Below, piece after piece: positions 26,001 to 39,530 of a stretch of 59,691 bases of DNA (the first letter of the stretch is position 1; every line of letters begins with the position of its first letter). The notes under the pieces were generated by a model. That model searched no databases. It had not been told where the DNA came from and was given only the letters and a program-made list of their open reading frames with translations. Source of the stretch: Liolophura sinensis. Lineage: Eukaryota; Mollusca; Polyplacophora; Chitonida; Chitonidae. The DNA is taken from the NCBI RefSeq assembly GCF_032854445.1, contig NW_027018194.1:1-59691 (forward strand), read 5' to 3'. The translations under genes were made by a program, and so were the position numbers.

Positions 26001-27444
26001 ATCATTTATGTCATAATCACGTGCCCAGCAACGGCTCTTACTCCATGGAAACCAGGGAAATTTGCAATTTTTCAACAGCTGCCGATGCCTGCCTCAATTC
26101 CGCATCTTTTGGCACCTTATAAATGTGGGTCAGTGTTTAGTTGTACTTTTTACAGCAGACTGTATCAAGTACCTTGTGTTTTTTATGTACAAATGGTGTG
26201 GTTTTTCTACACGTAGATAAAGACATTGAGATTGTCTTGCACTTAGAAGTAAGGCAATTGCTGGGTGAGTTAAATGGGCTTGGCCCAAAGATTTGACGTC
26301 TTCTGGGCTACCGAAGGGCACATAACTTATAGTCAAAAGTTGAATATAGTAATGACCAGTCGCGATTGTACAGAGTGCAGTGTAGCCGGTTTTAATTAAC
26401 AAAAAGACCAGGCAAAAATGCAAAAGTGGAAAAACTGTTCCAGTGCTGCTGGTAAGAGGCTAATCCGACGTATTTTGTGACGACAAATCGAATGGTGCAA
26501 ACCGCGTTGCTCTCCGACCAATACTTTTGCCTGTAGCGACAATTGAATGATCATTTATGTCATAATCACGTGCCCAGCAACGGCTCTTACTCCATGGAAA
26601 CCAGGGAAATTTGCAATTTTTCAACAGCTGCCGATGCCTGCCTCAATTCCGCATCTTTTGGCACCTTATTCATGTGGGTCAGTGTTTAGTTGTACTTTTT
26701 ACAGCAGACTGTATCAATTACCTTGTGTTTTTCACGTACAAATGGTGTGGTTTTTCTACACGTAGATAAAGACATTGAGATTGTCTTGCACTTAGAAGTA
26801 AGGCAATTGCTGGGTGAGTTAAATGGGCTGAGCCGATAGATTTGACGTCTTCTGGGCTACCGAAGGGCACATAACTTATAGTCAAAAGTTGAATATAGTA
26901 ATGACCAGTCGCGAATGTACAGAGTACAGTGTAGCCGATTTCAATTAACAAAAAGACCAGGCAAAAATGCAAAAGTGGAAAAACTGTTCCAGTGCTGCTG
27001 GTAAAAGGCTAATCCGACGTATTTTGTGACGAGAAATCGAATGGTGCAAACTGCGTTTCTCTCCGACCAATACTTTTGGCTGTAGCGACAGTTGAATGAT
27101 CATTTATGTCATAATCACGTGCCCAGCAACGGCTCTTACTCCATGGAAACCAGGGAAATTTGCAATTTTTCAACAGCTGCCGATGCCTGGCTCAATTCTG
27201 CATCTTTTGGCACCTTACTGAAGTGGGTCAGTGTTCAGTTGTACTTTTTACAGCAGACTGTATCAACTACCTTGTGTTTTTCACGTACAAATGGTGTGGT
27301 TTTTCTACACGTAGATAAAGACATTAAGATTGTCTTGCACTTAGAAGTAAGGCAATTGCTGGGTGAGTTAAATGGGCTTTGCCGAAAGATTTGACGTCTT
27401 CTGGGCTACCGAAGGGCACATAACTTATAGTCAAAAGTTGAATA
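23053..27444. repeat. 8-monomer HOR P-S-N-H-R-I'-I-F (4392 bp)
   Basis: Monomers start at 23053 (P), 23602 (S), 24151 (N), 24700 (H), 25249 (R), 25798 (I' hybrid), 26347 (I) and 26896 (F), every one 549 bp long. It is the clean partner of 2734-7122. It is followed at once by a seven-monomer version that lacks one I unit. The extra unit is the hybrid at 25798. Confidence 0.9.
25798..26346. repeat. I/P hybrid monomer (extra unit of the 8-monomer HOR)
   Basis: It starts as type I (GAGTGCAGTGTAGCCGG, GTGGACAATCTG, GACGACAAATCG, CTGCCTCAATTCC) and ends as a P-type unit (TTATAAATG, TTTTTTATG, CTTGGCCC). A full I unit follows. The unit at 5481 is a similar hybrid with a different junction. Gain of this unit explains eight rather than seven monomers in these blocks. 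Confidence 0.75.
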
Positions 27445-30400
27445 TAGTAATGACCAGTCGCGATTGTACAGAGTACAGTTTAGCCGATTCCAATTAACAA
27501 AAACACGAAGCAAAAATGCAAAAGTGGAAAAACTGTTCCAGTGCTACTAGTAAGAGGCTAATCCGACGTATTTTGTGACGAGAAATCGAATGGTGCAATC
27601 CGCGTTGCTCTCCGACCAATACTTTTGGCTGTAGCGACAGATCAATGATCATTGATGTCATAATCACGTGCCCAGCAACGGCTCTTACTCCATGGAAACC
27701 AGGGATATTTGCAATTTTTTAACAGCTGCCGATGCCTGGCCCAATTCCGCATCTTTTGGCACCTTATAAATGTGGGTCAGTGTTTAGTTGTACTTTTTAC
27801 AGCAGACTGTATCAAGTATCTTGTGTTTTTTATGTACAAATGGTGTGGTTTTTCTACACGTAGATAAAGACATTGAGATTGTCTTGGACTTAGAAGTAAG
27901 ACAATTGCTGGGTGAGTTAAATGGGCTTAGCCCAAAGATTTGACGTCTTCTGGGCTACCGAAGGGCACATAACTTATAGTCAAAAGTTGAATATAGTAAT
28001 GACCAGTCGCGATTGTACAGAGTACAGTTTAGCCGATTTCAATTAACAAAAAGACCAGGTAAAAATGCAAAAGTGGAAAAACTGTTCCAGTGCTGCTGGT
28101 AAGAGGCTAATCCGACGTATTTTGTGACGAGAAATCGAATGGTGCAAACCGCGTTGCTCTCCGACCAATACTTTTGCCTGTAGTGACAATTGAATGATCA
28201 TTTATGTCATAATCACGTGCCCAGCAACGGCTCTTACTCCATGGAAACCAGGGATATTTGCAATTATTTTACAGCTGCCAATGCCTGGCCCAATTCCACA
28301 TCTTTTGGCACCTTATTCATGTGGGTCAGAGTTTAGTTGTACTTTTTACAGCAGACTGTATCAAGTACCTTGTGTTTTTTATGTACAAATGGTGTGGTTT
28401 TTCTACACGTAGATAAAGACATTGAGATTGTCTTGGACTTAGAAGTAAGACAATTGCTGGGTGAGTTGAATGGGCTTAGCCGATAGATTTGACGTCTTCT
28501 GAGCTACCGAAGGGCACATAACTTATAGTCAAAAGTTGAATATAGTAATGACCAGTCGCGAATGTACAGAGTACAGTGTAGCCGATTTCAATTAACAAAA
28601 AGACCAGGTAAAACTGCAAAAGTGGAAAAACTGTTCCAGTGCTGCTGGTAAGAGGCTAATCCGACGTATTTTGTGACGAGAAATCGAATGGTGCAAACCG
28701 CGTTGCTCTCCGACCAATACTTTTGGCTGTAGTGACAATTGAATGATAATTTATGTCATAATCACGTGTCCAGCAACGGCTCTTACTCCATGGAAACCAG
28801 GGAAATTTGCAATTTTTCAACAGCTGCCGATGCCTGGCTCAATTCCTCATCTTTTGGCACCTTACTGAAGTGGGTCAGTGTTCAGTTGTACTTTTTACAG
28901 CAGACTGTATCAAGTACCTTGTGTTTTTCACGTACAAATGGTGTGGTTTTTCTACACGTAGATAAAGACATTGAGATTGTCTTGCACTTAGAAGTAAGGC
29001 AATTGCTGGGTGAGTTAAATGGGCTTTGCCGAAAGATTTGACGTCTTCTGGGCTACCGAAGGGCACATAACTTATAGTCAAAAGTTGAATATAGTAATGA
29101 CCAGTCGCGATTGTACAGAGTACAGTGTAGCCGATTTCAATTAACAAAAAGACCAGGTAAAAATGCAAAAGTGGAAAAACTGTTCCAGTGCTGCTGGTAA
29201 GAGGCTAATCCGACGTATTTTGTGACGAGAAATCGAATGGTGCAAACCGCGTTGCTCTCCGACCAATACTTTTGGCTGTAGTGACAATTGAATGATCATT
29301 TATGTCATATTCACGTGCCTAGCAACGGCTCTTACTCCATGGAAACCAGGGAAATTTGCAATTTTTCAACAGCTGCCCGATGCCTGGCTCAATTCCGCAT
29401 CTTTTGGCACCTTACTGAAGTGGGTCAGTGTTCAGTTGTACTTTTTACAGCAGACTGTATCAAGTACCTTGTGGTTTTCACGTACAAATGGTGTGGTTTT
29501 TTACACGTAGATAAAGACATTGAGATTGTCTTGCACTTAGAAGTAAGACAATTGCTGGGTGAGTTAAATGGGCTTAGCCCAAAGATTTGACGTCTTCTGG
29601 GCTACCGAAGGGGCACATAACTTATAGTCAAAAGTTGAATATAGTAATGACCAGTCGCGATTGTACAGAGTACAGTTTAGCCGATTTCAATTAACAAAAA
29701 GACCAGGTAAAAATGCAAAAGTGGAAAAACTGTTCCAGTGCTGCTGGTAAGAGGCTAATCCGACGTATTTTGTGACGAGAAATCGAATGGTGCAAACCGC
29801 GTTGCTCTCCGACCAATACTTTTGCCTGTAGTGACAACTGAATGATCATTTATGTCATAATCACGTGCCCAGCAACGGCTCTTACTCCATGGAAACCAGG
29901 GAAATTTGCAATTTTTCAACAGCTGCCGATGCCTGGCTCAATTCCTCATCTTTTGGCACCTTACTGAAGTGGGGTCAGTGTTCAGTTGTACTTTTTACAG
30001 CAGACTGTATCAAGTACCTTGTGGTTTTCACGTAAAAATGGTGTGGTTTTTCTACACGTAGATAAAGACATTGAGATTGTCTTGCACTTAGAAGTAAGGC
30101 AATTGCTGGGTGAGTTAAATGGGCTTGGCCCAAAGATTTGACGTCTTCTGGGCTACCGAAGGGCACATAACTTATAGTCAAAAGTTGAATATAGTAATGA
30201 CCAGTTCGCGATTGTACAGAGTGCAGTGTAGCCGGTTTTAATTAACAAAAAGACCAGGCAAAAATGCAAAAGTGGACAATCTGTTCCAGTGCTGCTGGTA
30301 AGAGGCTAATCCGGACGTATTTTGTGACGACAAATCGAATGGTGCAAACCGCGTTGCTCTCCGACCAATACTTTTGCCTGTAGCGACAATTGAATGATCA

Positions 30401-31295
30401 TTTATGTCATAATCACGTGCCCAGCAACGGCTCTTACTCCATGGAAACCAGGGAAATTTGCAATTTTTCAACAGCTGCCGATGCCTGCCTCAATTCCGCA
30501 TCTTTTTGGCACCTTATTCATGTGGGTCAGTGTTTAGTTTGTACTTTTTACAGCAGACTGTATCAAGTACCTTGTGTTTTTCACGTACAAATGGTGTGGT
30601 TTTTCTACACGTAGATAAAGACATTGAGATTGTCTTGCACTTAGAAGTAAGGCAATTGCTGGGTGAGTTAAATGGGCTTAGCCGAAAGATTTGACGTCTT
30701 CTGGGCTACCGAAGGGCACATAACTTATAGTCAAAAGTTGAATATAGTAATGACCAGTCGCGAATGTACAGAGTACAGTGTAGCCGATTTCAATTAACAA
30801 AAAGACCAGGCAAAAATGCAAAAGTGGAAAAACTGTTCCAGTGCTGCTGGTAAAAGGCTAATCCGACGTATTTTGTGACGAGAATCGAATGGTGCAAACT
30901 GCGTTGCTCCTCCGACCAATACTTTTGGCTGTAGCGGAAAATTGAATGATCATTTATGTCATAATCACGTGCCCAGCAACGGCTCTTACTCCATGAAAAC
31001 CAGGGGAAATTTGCAATTTTTCAACAGCTGCCGATGCTGGCTCAATTCTGCATCTTTTGGCACCTTACTGAAGTGGGTCAGTGTTCAGTTGTACTTTTTA
31101 CAGCAGACTGTATCAAGTACCTTGTGTTTTTCACGTACAAATGGTGTGGTTTTTTCTACACGTAGATAAAGACATTAAGATTGTCTTGCACTTAGAAGTA
31201 AGGCAATTGCTGGGTGAGTTAAATGGGCTTAGCCCAAAGATTTGACGTCTTCTGGGCTACCGAAGGGCACATAACTTATAGTCAAAAGTTGAATA
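27445..31295. repeat. 7-monomer HOR P-S-N-H-R-I-F (3851 bp)
   Basis: Monomers start at 27445 (P), 27994 (S), 28543 (N), 29092 (H), 29642 (R), 30192 (I) and 30745 (F). The first four stay in register with 23053-25248 at an offset of 4392 bp. From about 29370 single-base insertions become frequent, for example the extra C in GCTGCCCGATG and the extra G in GAAGGGGCAC. The last four units are therefore 550-553 bp long. Confidence 0.88.
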
Positions 31296-34039
31296 TAGTA
31301 ATGACCAGTCGCGATTGTACAGAGTACAGTTTAGCCGATTTCAATTAACAAAAAGACGAAGCAAAAATAAAAGTGGAAAAAACTGTTCCAGTGCTACTAG
31401 TAGAGGCCTAATCCGACGTATTTTGTGACGAGAAAATCGAATGGTGCAAACCGCGTTGCTCTCCTACCAATACTTTTGGCTGTAGCGACAGATAAATGAT
31501 CATTGATGTCATAATCACGTGCCCAGCAACGGCTCTTACTCCATGGAAACCAGGGATATTTGCAATTTTTTAACAGCTGCCGATGCCTGGCCAATTCCAC
31601 ATCTTTTGGCACCTTACAAATGTGGGTCAGTGTTTAGTTGTACTTTTTACAGCAGACTGTATCAAGTACCTTGTGTTTTTTATGTACAAATGGTGTGGTT
31701 TTTTCTACACGTAGATAAAGACATTGAGATTGTCTTGCACTTAGAAGTAAGACAATTGCTGGGTGAGTTGAATGGGCTTAGCCGATAGATTTGACGTCTT
31801 CTGAGCTACCGAAGGGCACATAACTTATAGTCAAAAGTTAAATATAGTAATGACCAGTCGCGAATGTACAGAGTACAGTGTAGCCGATTTCAATTAACAA
31901 AGAGACCAGGTAAAAATGCAAAAGTGGAAAAACTGTTCCAGTGCTGCTGGTAAGAGGCTAATCCGACGTATTTGTGACGAGAAATCGAATGGTGCAAACC
32001 GCGTTGCTCTCCGACCAATACTTTTGCCTGTAGTGACAATTGAATGATAATTTATGTCATAATCACGTGCCCAGCAACGGCTCTTACTCCATGGAAACCA
32101 GGGAAATTGCAATTTTTCAACAGCTGCCGATGCCTGGCTCAATTCCTCATCTTTTGGCACCTTACTGAAGTGGGTCAGTGTTCAGTTGTACTTTTTACAG
32201 CAGACTGTATCAAGTACCTTGTGTTTTTTCACGTACAAATGGTGTGGTTTTTCTACACGTAGATAAAGACATTGAGATTGTCTTGCACTTAGAAGTAAGG
32301 CAATTGCTGGGTGAGTTAAATGGGCTTAGCCGAAAGATTTGACGTCTTCTGGGCTACCGAAGGGCACATAACTTATAGTCAAAAGTTGAATATTAGTAAT
32401 GACCAGTCGCGATTGTACAGAGTACAGTTTAGCCGATTTCAATTAACAAAAAGACCAGGTAAAAATGCAAAAGTGGAAAAACTGTTCCAGTGCTGCTGGT
32501 AAGAGGCTAATCCGACGTATTTTGTGACGAGAAATCGAATGGTGCAAACCGCGTTGCTCTCCGACCAATACTTTTGCCTGTAGTGACAACTGAATGATCA
32601 TTTATGTCATAATCACGTGCCCAGCAACGGCTCTTACTCCATGGAAACCAGGGAAATTTGCAATTTTTCAACAGCTGCCGATGCCTGGCTCAATTCCTCA
32701 TCTTTTGGCACCTACTGAAGTGGGTCAGTGTTCAGTTGTACTTTTTACAGCAGACTGTATCAAGTACCTTGTGGTTTTCACGTAAAAATGGTGTGGTTTT
32801 TCTACACGTAGATAAAGACATTGAGATTGTCTTGCACTTAGAAGTAAGGCAATTGCTGGGTGAGTTAAATGGGCTTGGCCCAAAGATTTGACGTCTTCTG
32901 GGCTACCGAAGGGCACATAACTTATAGTCAAAAGTTGAATATAGTAATGACCAGTCGCGATTGTACAGAGTGCAGTGTAGCCGGTTTTAATTAACAAAAA
33001 GACCAGGCAAAAATGCAAAAGTGGACAATCTGTTCCAGTGCTGCTGGTAAGAGGCTAATCCGACGTATTTTGTGACGACAAATCGAATGGTGCAAACCGC
33101 GTTGCTCTCCGACCAATACTTTTGCCTGTAGCGACAATTGAATGATCATTTATGTCATAATCACGTGCCCAGCAACGGCTCTTACTCCATGGAAACCAGG
33201 GAAATTTGCAATTTTTCAACAGCTGCCGATGCCTGCCTCAATTCCGCATCTTTTGGCACCTTATTCATGTGGGTCAGTGTTTAGTTGTACTTTTTACAGC
33301 AGACTGTATCAAGTACCTTGTGTTTTTCACGTACAAATGGTGTGGTTTTTCTACACGTAGATAAAGACATTGAGATTGTCTTGCACTTAGAAGTAAGGCA
33401 ATTGCTGGGTGAGTTAAATGGGCTTAGCCGAAAGATTTGACGTCTTCTGGGCTACCGAAGGGCACATAACTTATAGTCAAAAGTTGAATATAGTAATGAC
33501 CAGTCGCGAATGTACAGAGTACAGTGTAGCCGATTTCAATTAACAAAAAGACCAGGCAAAAATGCAAAAGTGGAAAAACTGTTCCAGTGCTGCTGGTAAA
33601 AGGCTAATCCGACGTATTTTGTGACGAGAAATCGAATGGTGCAAACTGCGTTGCTCTCCGACCAATACTTTTGGCTGTAGCGAAAATTGAATGATCATTT
33701 ATGTCATAATCACGTGCCCAGCAACGGCTCTTACTCCATGAAAACCAGGGAAATTTGCAATTTTTCAACAGCTGCCGATGCCTGGCTCAATTCTGCATCT
33801 TTTGGCACCTTACTGAAGTGGGTCAGTGTTCAGTTGTACTTTTTACAGCAGACTGTATCAAGTACCTTGTGTTTTTCACGTACAAATGGTGTGGTTTTTC
33901 TACACGTAGATAAAGACATTAAGATTGTCTTGCACTTAGAAGTAAGGCAATTGCTGGGTGAGTTAAATGGGCTTAGCCCAAAGATTTGACGTCTTCTGGG
34001 CTACCGAAGGGCACATAACTTATAGTCAAAAGTTGAATA
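31296..34039. repeat. 5-monomer HOR variant P/S hybrid-N-R-I-F (2744 bp)
   Basis: Monomers start at 31296 (P/S hybrid), 31845 (N), 32394 (R), 32942 (I) and 33491 (F). Compared with the seven-monomer form, P and S are fused into one unit and H is absent. N carries CAAAGAGACC instead of CAAAAAGACC. The first three units have several one-base indels; the last two are clean. Confidence 0.85.
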
Positions 34040-34588
34040 TAGTAATGACCAGTCGCGATTGTACAGAGTACAGTTTAGCCGATTTCAATTAACAAAAAGA
34101 CGAAGCAAAAATGCAAAAGTGGAAAAACTGTTCCAGTGCTACTAGTAAGAGCCTAATCCGACGTATTTTGTGACGAGAAATCGAATGGTGCAAACCGCGT
34201 TGCTCTCCTACCAATACTTTTGGCTGTAGCGACAGATAAATGATCATTGATGTCATAATCACGTGCCCAGCAACGGCTCTTACTCCATGGAAACCAGGGA
34301 TATTTGCAATTTTTTAACAGCTGCCGATGCCTGGCCCAATTCCACATCTTTTGGCACCTTACAAATGTGGGTCAGTGTTTAGTTGTACTTTTTACAGCAG
34401 ACTGTATCAAGTACCTTGTGTTTTTTATGTACAAATGGTGTGGTTTTTCTACACGTAGATAAAGACATTGAGATTGTCTTGCACTTAGAAGTAAGACAAT
34501 TGCTGGGTGAGTTGAATGGGCTTAGCCGATAGATTTGACGTCTTCTGAGCTACCGAAGGGCACATAACTTATAGTCAAAAGTTAAATA
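34040..34588. repeat. P/S hybrid monomer (clean copy)
   Basis: The first part has P marks (GACGAAGC, CTACTAGTAAG, GATCATTGATG, TTTTTTAACAG) and the last about 50 bp have S marks (GAATGGGCTTAGCCGATAG and TTCTGAGC). It is followed by an N unit, as S normally is. The same hybrid is at 31296 and 43376. All three share ATAAATGATC, CTCCTACC, TTACAAATG and AAGTTAAATATAG, so they descend from one recombination event that fused P and S and removed one monomer length. Confidence 0.82.
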
Positions 34589-35204
34589 TAGTAATGACCA
34601 GTCGCGAATGTACAGAGTACAGTGTAGCCGATTTCAATTAACAAAGAGACCAGGTAAAAATGCAAAAGTGGAAAAACTGTTCCAGTGCTGCTGGTAAGAG
34701 GCTAATCCGACGTATTTTGTGACGAGAAATCGAATGGTGCAAACCGCGTTGCTCTCCGACCAATACTTTTGCCTGTAGTGACAATTGAATGATAATTTAT
34801 GTCATAATCACGTGCCCAGCAACGGCTCTTACTCCATGGAAACCAGGGAAATTTGCAATTTTTCAACAGCTGCCGATGCCTGGCTCAATTCCTCATCTTT
34901 TGGCACCTTACTGAAGTGGGTCAGTGTTCAGTTGTACTTTTTACAGCAGACTGTATCAAGTACCTTGTGTTTTTCACGTACAAATGGTGTGGTTTTTCTA
35001 CACGTAGATAAAGACATTGAGATTGTCTTGCACTTAGAAGTAAGGCAATTGCTGGGTGAGTTAAATGGGCTTAGCCCAAAGATTTGACGTCTTCTGGGCT
35101 ACCGAAGGGCACATAACTTATAGTCAAAAGTTGAATATAGTAATGACCAGTCGCGATTGTACAGAGTACAGTGTAGCCGATTTCAATTAACAAAAAGACC
35201 AGGT

Positions 35205-35210
35205 AATAAA
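35205..35210 (+). other. AATAAA word in four variant monomers
   Basis: Where most monomers read TAAAAATGC, a few read TAATAAAGC, creating the poly(A)-signal hexamer at 35205-35210, 37951-37956, 44545-44550 and 53335-53340. Three lie in H units and one in a P unit. The linked two-base change shows shared descent; use as a polyadenylation signal is not supported by any gene upstream. Confidence 0.4.
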
Positions 35211-37333
35211 GCAAAAGTGGAAAAACTGTTCCAGTGCTGCTGGTAAGAGGCTAATCCGACGTATTTTGTGACGAGAAATCGAATGGTGCAAACCGCGTTG
35301 CTCTCCGACCAATACTTTTGGCTGTAGTGACAATTGAATGATCATTTATGTCATATTCACGTGCCCAGCAACGGCTCTTACTCCATGGAAACCAGGGAAA
35401 TTTGCAATTTTTCAACAGCTGCCGATGCCTGGCTCAATTCCGCATCTTTTGGCACCTTACTGAAGTGGGTCAGTGTTCAGTTGTACTTTTTACAGCAGAC
35501 TGTATCAAGTACCTTGTGGTTTTCACGTACAAATGGTGTGGTTTTTCTACACGTAGATAAAGACATTGAGATTGTCTTGCACTTAGAAGTAAGACAATTG
35601 CTGGGTGAGTTAAATGGGCTTAGCCCAAAGATTTGACGTCTTCTGGGCTACCGAAGGGCACATAACTTATAGTCAAAAGTTGAATATAGTAATGACCAGT
35701 CGCGATTGTACAGAGTACAGTGTAGCCGATTTCAATTAACAAAAAGACCAGGTAAAAATGCAAAAGTGGAAAAACTGTTCCAGTGCTGCTGGTAAGAAGC
35801 TAATCCGACGTATTTTGTGACGAGAAATCGAATGGTGCAAACCGCGTTGCTCTCCGACCAATACTTTTGCCTGTAGTGACAACTGAATGATCATTTATGT
35901 CATAATCACGTGCCCAGCAACGGCTCTTACTCCATGGAAACCAGGGAAATTTGCAATTTTTCAACAGCTGCCGATGCCTGGCTCAATTCCTCATCTTTTG
36001 GCACCTTACTGAAGTGGGTCAGTGTTCAGTTGTACTTTTTACAGCAGACTGTATCAAGTACTTTGTGGTTTTCACGTAAAAATGGTGTGGTTTTTCTACA
36101 CGTAGATAAAGACATTGAGATTGTCTTGCACTTAGAAGTAAGGCAATTGCTGGGTGAGTTAAATGGGCTTGGCCCAAAGATTTGACGTCTTCTGGGCTAC
36201 CGAAGGGCACATAACTTATAGTCAAAAGTTGAATATAGTAATGACCAGTCGCGATTGTACAGAGTGCAGTGTAGCCGGTTTTAATTAACAAAAAGACCAG
36301 GCAAAAATGCAAAAGTGGACAATCTGTTCCAGTGCTGCTGGTAAGAGGCTAATCCGACGTATTTTGTGACGACAAATCGAATGGTGCAAACCGTGTTGCT
36401 CTCCGACCAATACTTTTGCCTGTAGTGACAATTGAATGATAATTTATGTCATAATCACGTGCCCAGCAACGGCTCTTACTCCATGGAAACCAGGGAAATT
36501 TGCAATTTTTCAACAGCTGCCGATGCCTGGCTCAATTCCGCATCTTTTGGCACCTTATTCATGTGGGTCAGTGTTTAGTTGTACTTTTTACAGCAGACTG
36601 TATCAAGTACCTTGTGTTTTTCACGTACAAATGGTGTGGTTTTTCTACACGTAGATAAAGACATTAAGATTGTCTTGCACTTAGAAGTAAGGCAATTGCT
36701 GGGTGAGTTAAATGGGCTTAGCCCAAAGATTTGACGTCTTCTGGGCTACCGAAGGGCACATAACTTATAGTCAAAAGTTGAATATAGTAATGACCAGTCG
36801 CGATTGTACAGAGTACAGTGTAGCCGATTTCAATTAACAAAAAGACCAGGCAAAAATGCAAAAGTGGAAAAACTGTTCCAGTGCTGCTGGTAAGAGGCTA
36901 ATCCGACGTATTTTGTGACGAGAAATCGAATGGTGCAAACTGCGTTGCTCTCCGACCAATACTTTTGGCTGTAGCGACAATTGAATGATCATTGATGTCA
37001 TAATCACGTGCCCAGCAACGGCTCTTACTCCATGAAAACCAGGGAAATTTGCAATTTTTCAACAGCTGCCGATGCCTGGCTCAATTCTGCATCTTTTGGC
37101 ACCTTACTGAAGTGGGTCAGTGTTCAGTTGTACTTTTTACAGCAGACTGTATCAAGTACCTTGTGGTTCTCAAGTACAAATGGTGTGGTTTTTCTACACG
37201 TAGATAAAGACATTGAGATTGTCTTGCACTTAGAAGTAAGGCAATTGCTGGGTGAGTTAAATGGGCTTGGCCCAAAGATTTGACGTCTTCTGGGCTACCG
37301 AAGGGCACATAACTTATAGTCAAAAGTTGAATA

Positions 37334-39530
37334 TAGTATTGACCCAGTCGCGATTGTACAGAGTGCAGTGTAGCCGGTTTCAATTAACAAAAAGACCAGG
37401 CAAAAATGCAAAAGTGGAAAAACTGTTCCAGTGCTGCTGGTAAGAGGCTAATCCGACGTATTTTGTGACGACAAATCGAATGGTGCAAACCGCGTTGCTC
37501 TCCGACCAATACTTTTGCCTGTAGTGACAATTGAATGATCATTTATGTCATAATCACGTGCCCAGCAACGGCTCTTACTCCATGGAAACCAGGGAAATTT
37601 GCAATTTTTCAACAGCTGCCGATGCCTGGCTCAATTCCGCATCTTTTGGCACCTTATTCATGTGGGTCTGTGGTCAGTTGTACTTTTTACAGCAGACTGT
37701 ATCAAGTACCTTGTGTTTTTCACGTACAAATGGTGTGGTTTTTCTACACGTAGATAAAGACATTGAGATTGTCTTGCACTTAGAAGTAAGGCAATTGCTG
37801 GGTGAGTTAAATGGGCTTGGCCCAAAGATTTGACGTCTTCTGGGCTACCGAAGGGCACATAACTTATAGTCAAAAGTTGAATATAGTAATGACCAGTCGC
37901 GATTGTACAGAGTACAGTGTAGCCGATTTCAATTAACAAAAAGACCAGGTAATAAAGCAAAAGTGGAAAAACTGTTCCAGTGCTGCTGGTAAGAGGCTAA
38001 TCCGACGTATTTTGTGACGAGAAATCGAATGGTGCAATCCGCGTTGCTCTCCGACCAATACTTTTGCCTGTAGTGACAATTGAATGATCATTTATGTCAT
38101 ATTCACGTGCCCAGCAACGGCTCTTACTCCATGGAAACCAGGGAAATTTGCAATTTTTCAACAGCTGCCGATGCCTGGCTCAATTCCGCATCTTTTGGCA
38201 CCTTACTGAAGTGGGTCAGTGTTCAGTTGTACTTTTTACAGCAGACTGTATCAAGTACCTTGTGGTTTTCACGTACAAATGGTGTGGTTTTTCTACACGT
38301 AGATAAAGACATTGAGATTGTCTTGCACTTAGAAGTAAGGCAATTGCTGGGTGAGTTAAATGGGCTTGGCCCAAAGATTTGACGTCTTCTGGGCTACCGA
38401 AGGGCACATAACTTATAGTCAAAAGTTGAATATAGTAATGACCAGTCGCGATTGTACAGAGTGCAGTGTAGCCGGTTTTAATTAACAAAAAGACCAGGCA
38501 AAAATGCAAAAGTGGACAATCTGTTCCAGTGCTGCTGGTAAGAGGCTAATCCGACGTATTTTGTGACGACAAATCGAATGGTGCAAACCGTGTTGCTCTC
38601 CGACCAATACTTTTGCCTGTAGCGACAATTGAATGATCATTTATGTCATAATCACGTGCCCAGCAACGGCTCTTACTCCATGGAAACCAGGGAAATTTGC
38701 AATTTTTCAACAGCTGCCGATGCCTGCCTCAATTCCGCATCTTTTGGCACCTTATTCATGTGGGTCAGTGTTTAGTTGTACTTTTTACAGCAGACTGTAT
38801 CAAGTACCTTGTGTTTTTCACGTACAAATGGTGTGGTTTTTCTACACGTAGATAAAGACATTGAGATTGTCTTGCACTTAGAAGTAAGGCAATTGCTGGG
38901 TGAGTTAAATGGGCTTAGCCGAAAGATTTGACGTCTTCTGGGCTACCGAAGGGCACATAACTTATAGTCAAAAGTTGAATATAGTAATGACCAGTCGCGG
39001 ATGTACAGAGTACAGTGTAGCCGATTTCAATTAACAAAAAGACCAGGCAAAAATGCAAAAGTGGAAAAACTGTTCCAGTGCTGCTGGTAAAAGGCTAATC
39101 CGACGTATTTTGTGACGAGAAATCGAATGGTGCAAACTGCGTTGCTCTCCGACCAATACTTTTGGCTGTAGCGAAAATTGAATGATCATTTATGTCATAA
39201 TCACGTGCCCAGCAACGGCTCTTACTCCATGAAAACCAGGGAAATTTGCAATTTTTCAACAGCTGCCGATGCCTGGCTCAATTCTGCATCTTTTGGCACC
39301 TTACTGAAGTGGGTCAGTGTTCAGTTGTACTTTTTACAGCAGACTGTATCAAGTACCTTGTGTTTTTCACGTACAAATGGTGTGGTTTTTCTACACGTAG
39401 ATAAAGACATTAAGATTGTCTTGCACTTAGAAGTAAGGCAATTGCTGGGTGAGTTAAATGGGCTTAGCCCAAAGATTTGACGTCTTCTGGGCTACCGAAG
39501 GGCACATAACTTATAGTCAAAAGTTGAATA
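37334..39530. repeat. Mixed 4-monomer segment V-H-I-F (2197 bp)
   Basis: Monomers start at 37334 (V), 37884 (H), 38433 (I) and 38982 (F). V opens with TAGTATTGACCC, a variant shared only with the V unit at 47227 (54366 has a related TAGTAATGACCC). H has TAATAAAGC and an unusual GCAATCCG plus GCCTGTAGTG combination, suggesting that it is a hybrid. Confidence 0.8.

Larger units (their letters stand above)
34040..37333. repeat. 6-monomer HOR variant P/S hybrid-N-H-R-I-F (3294 bp)
   Basis: Monomers start at 34040 (P/S hybrid), 34589 (N), 35138 (H), 35687 (R), 36236 (I variant) and 36785 (F variant), all 549 bp. H carries TAATAAAGC in place of TAAAAATGC. The I variant has GAATGATAATTTATG like N, GCCGTGTTGC, and a CTGGCTC segment. 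The F variant has CATGAAAACC and ends in the TGGTTCTCAAG form. The last two recur at 45032 and 45579. Confidence 0.85.
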
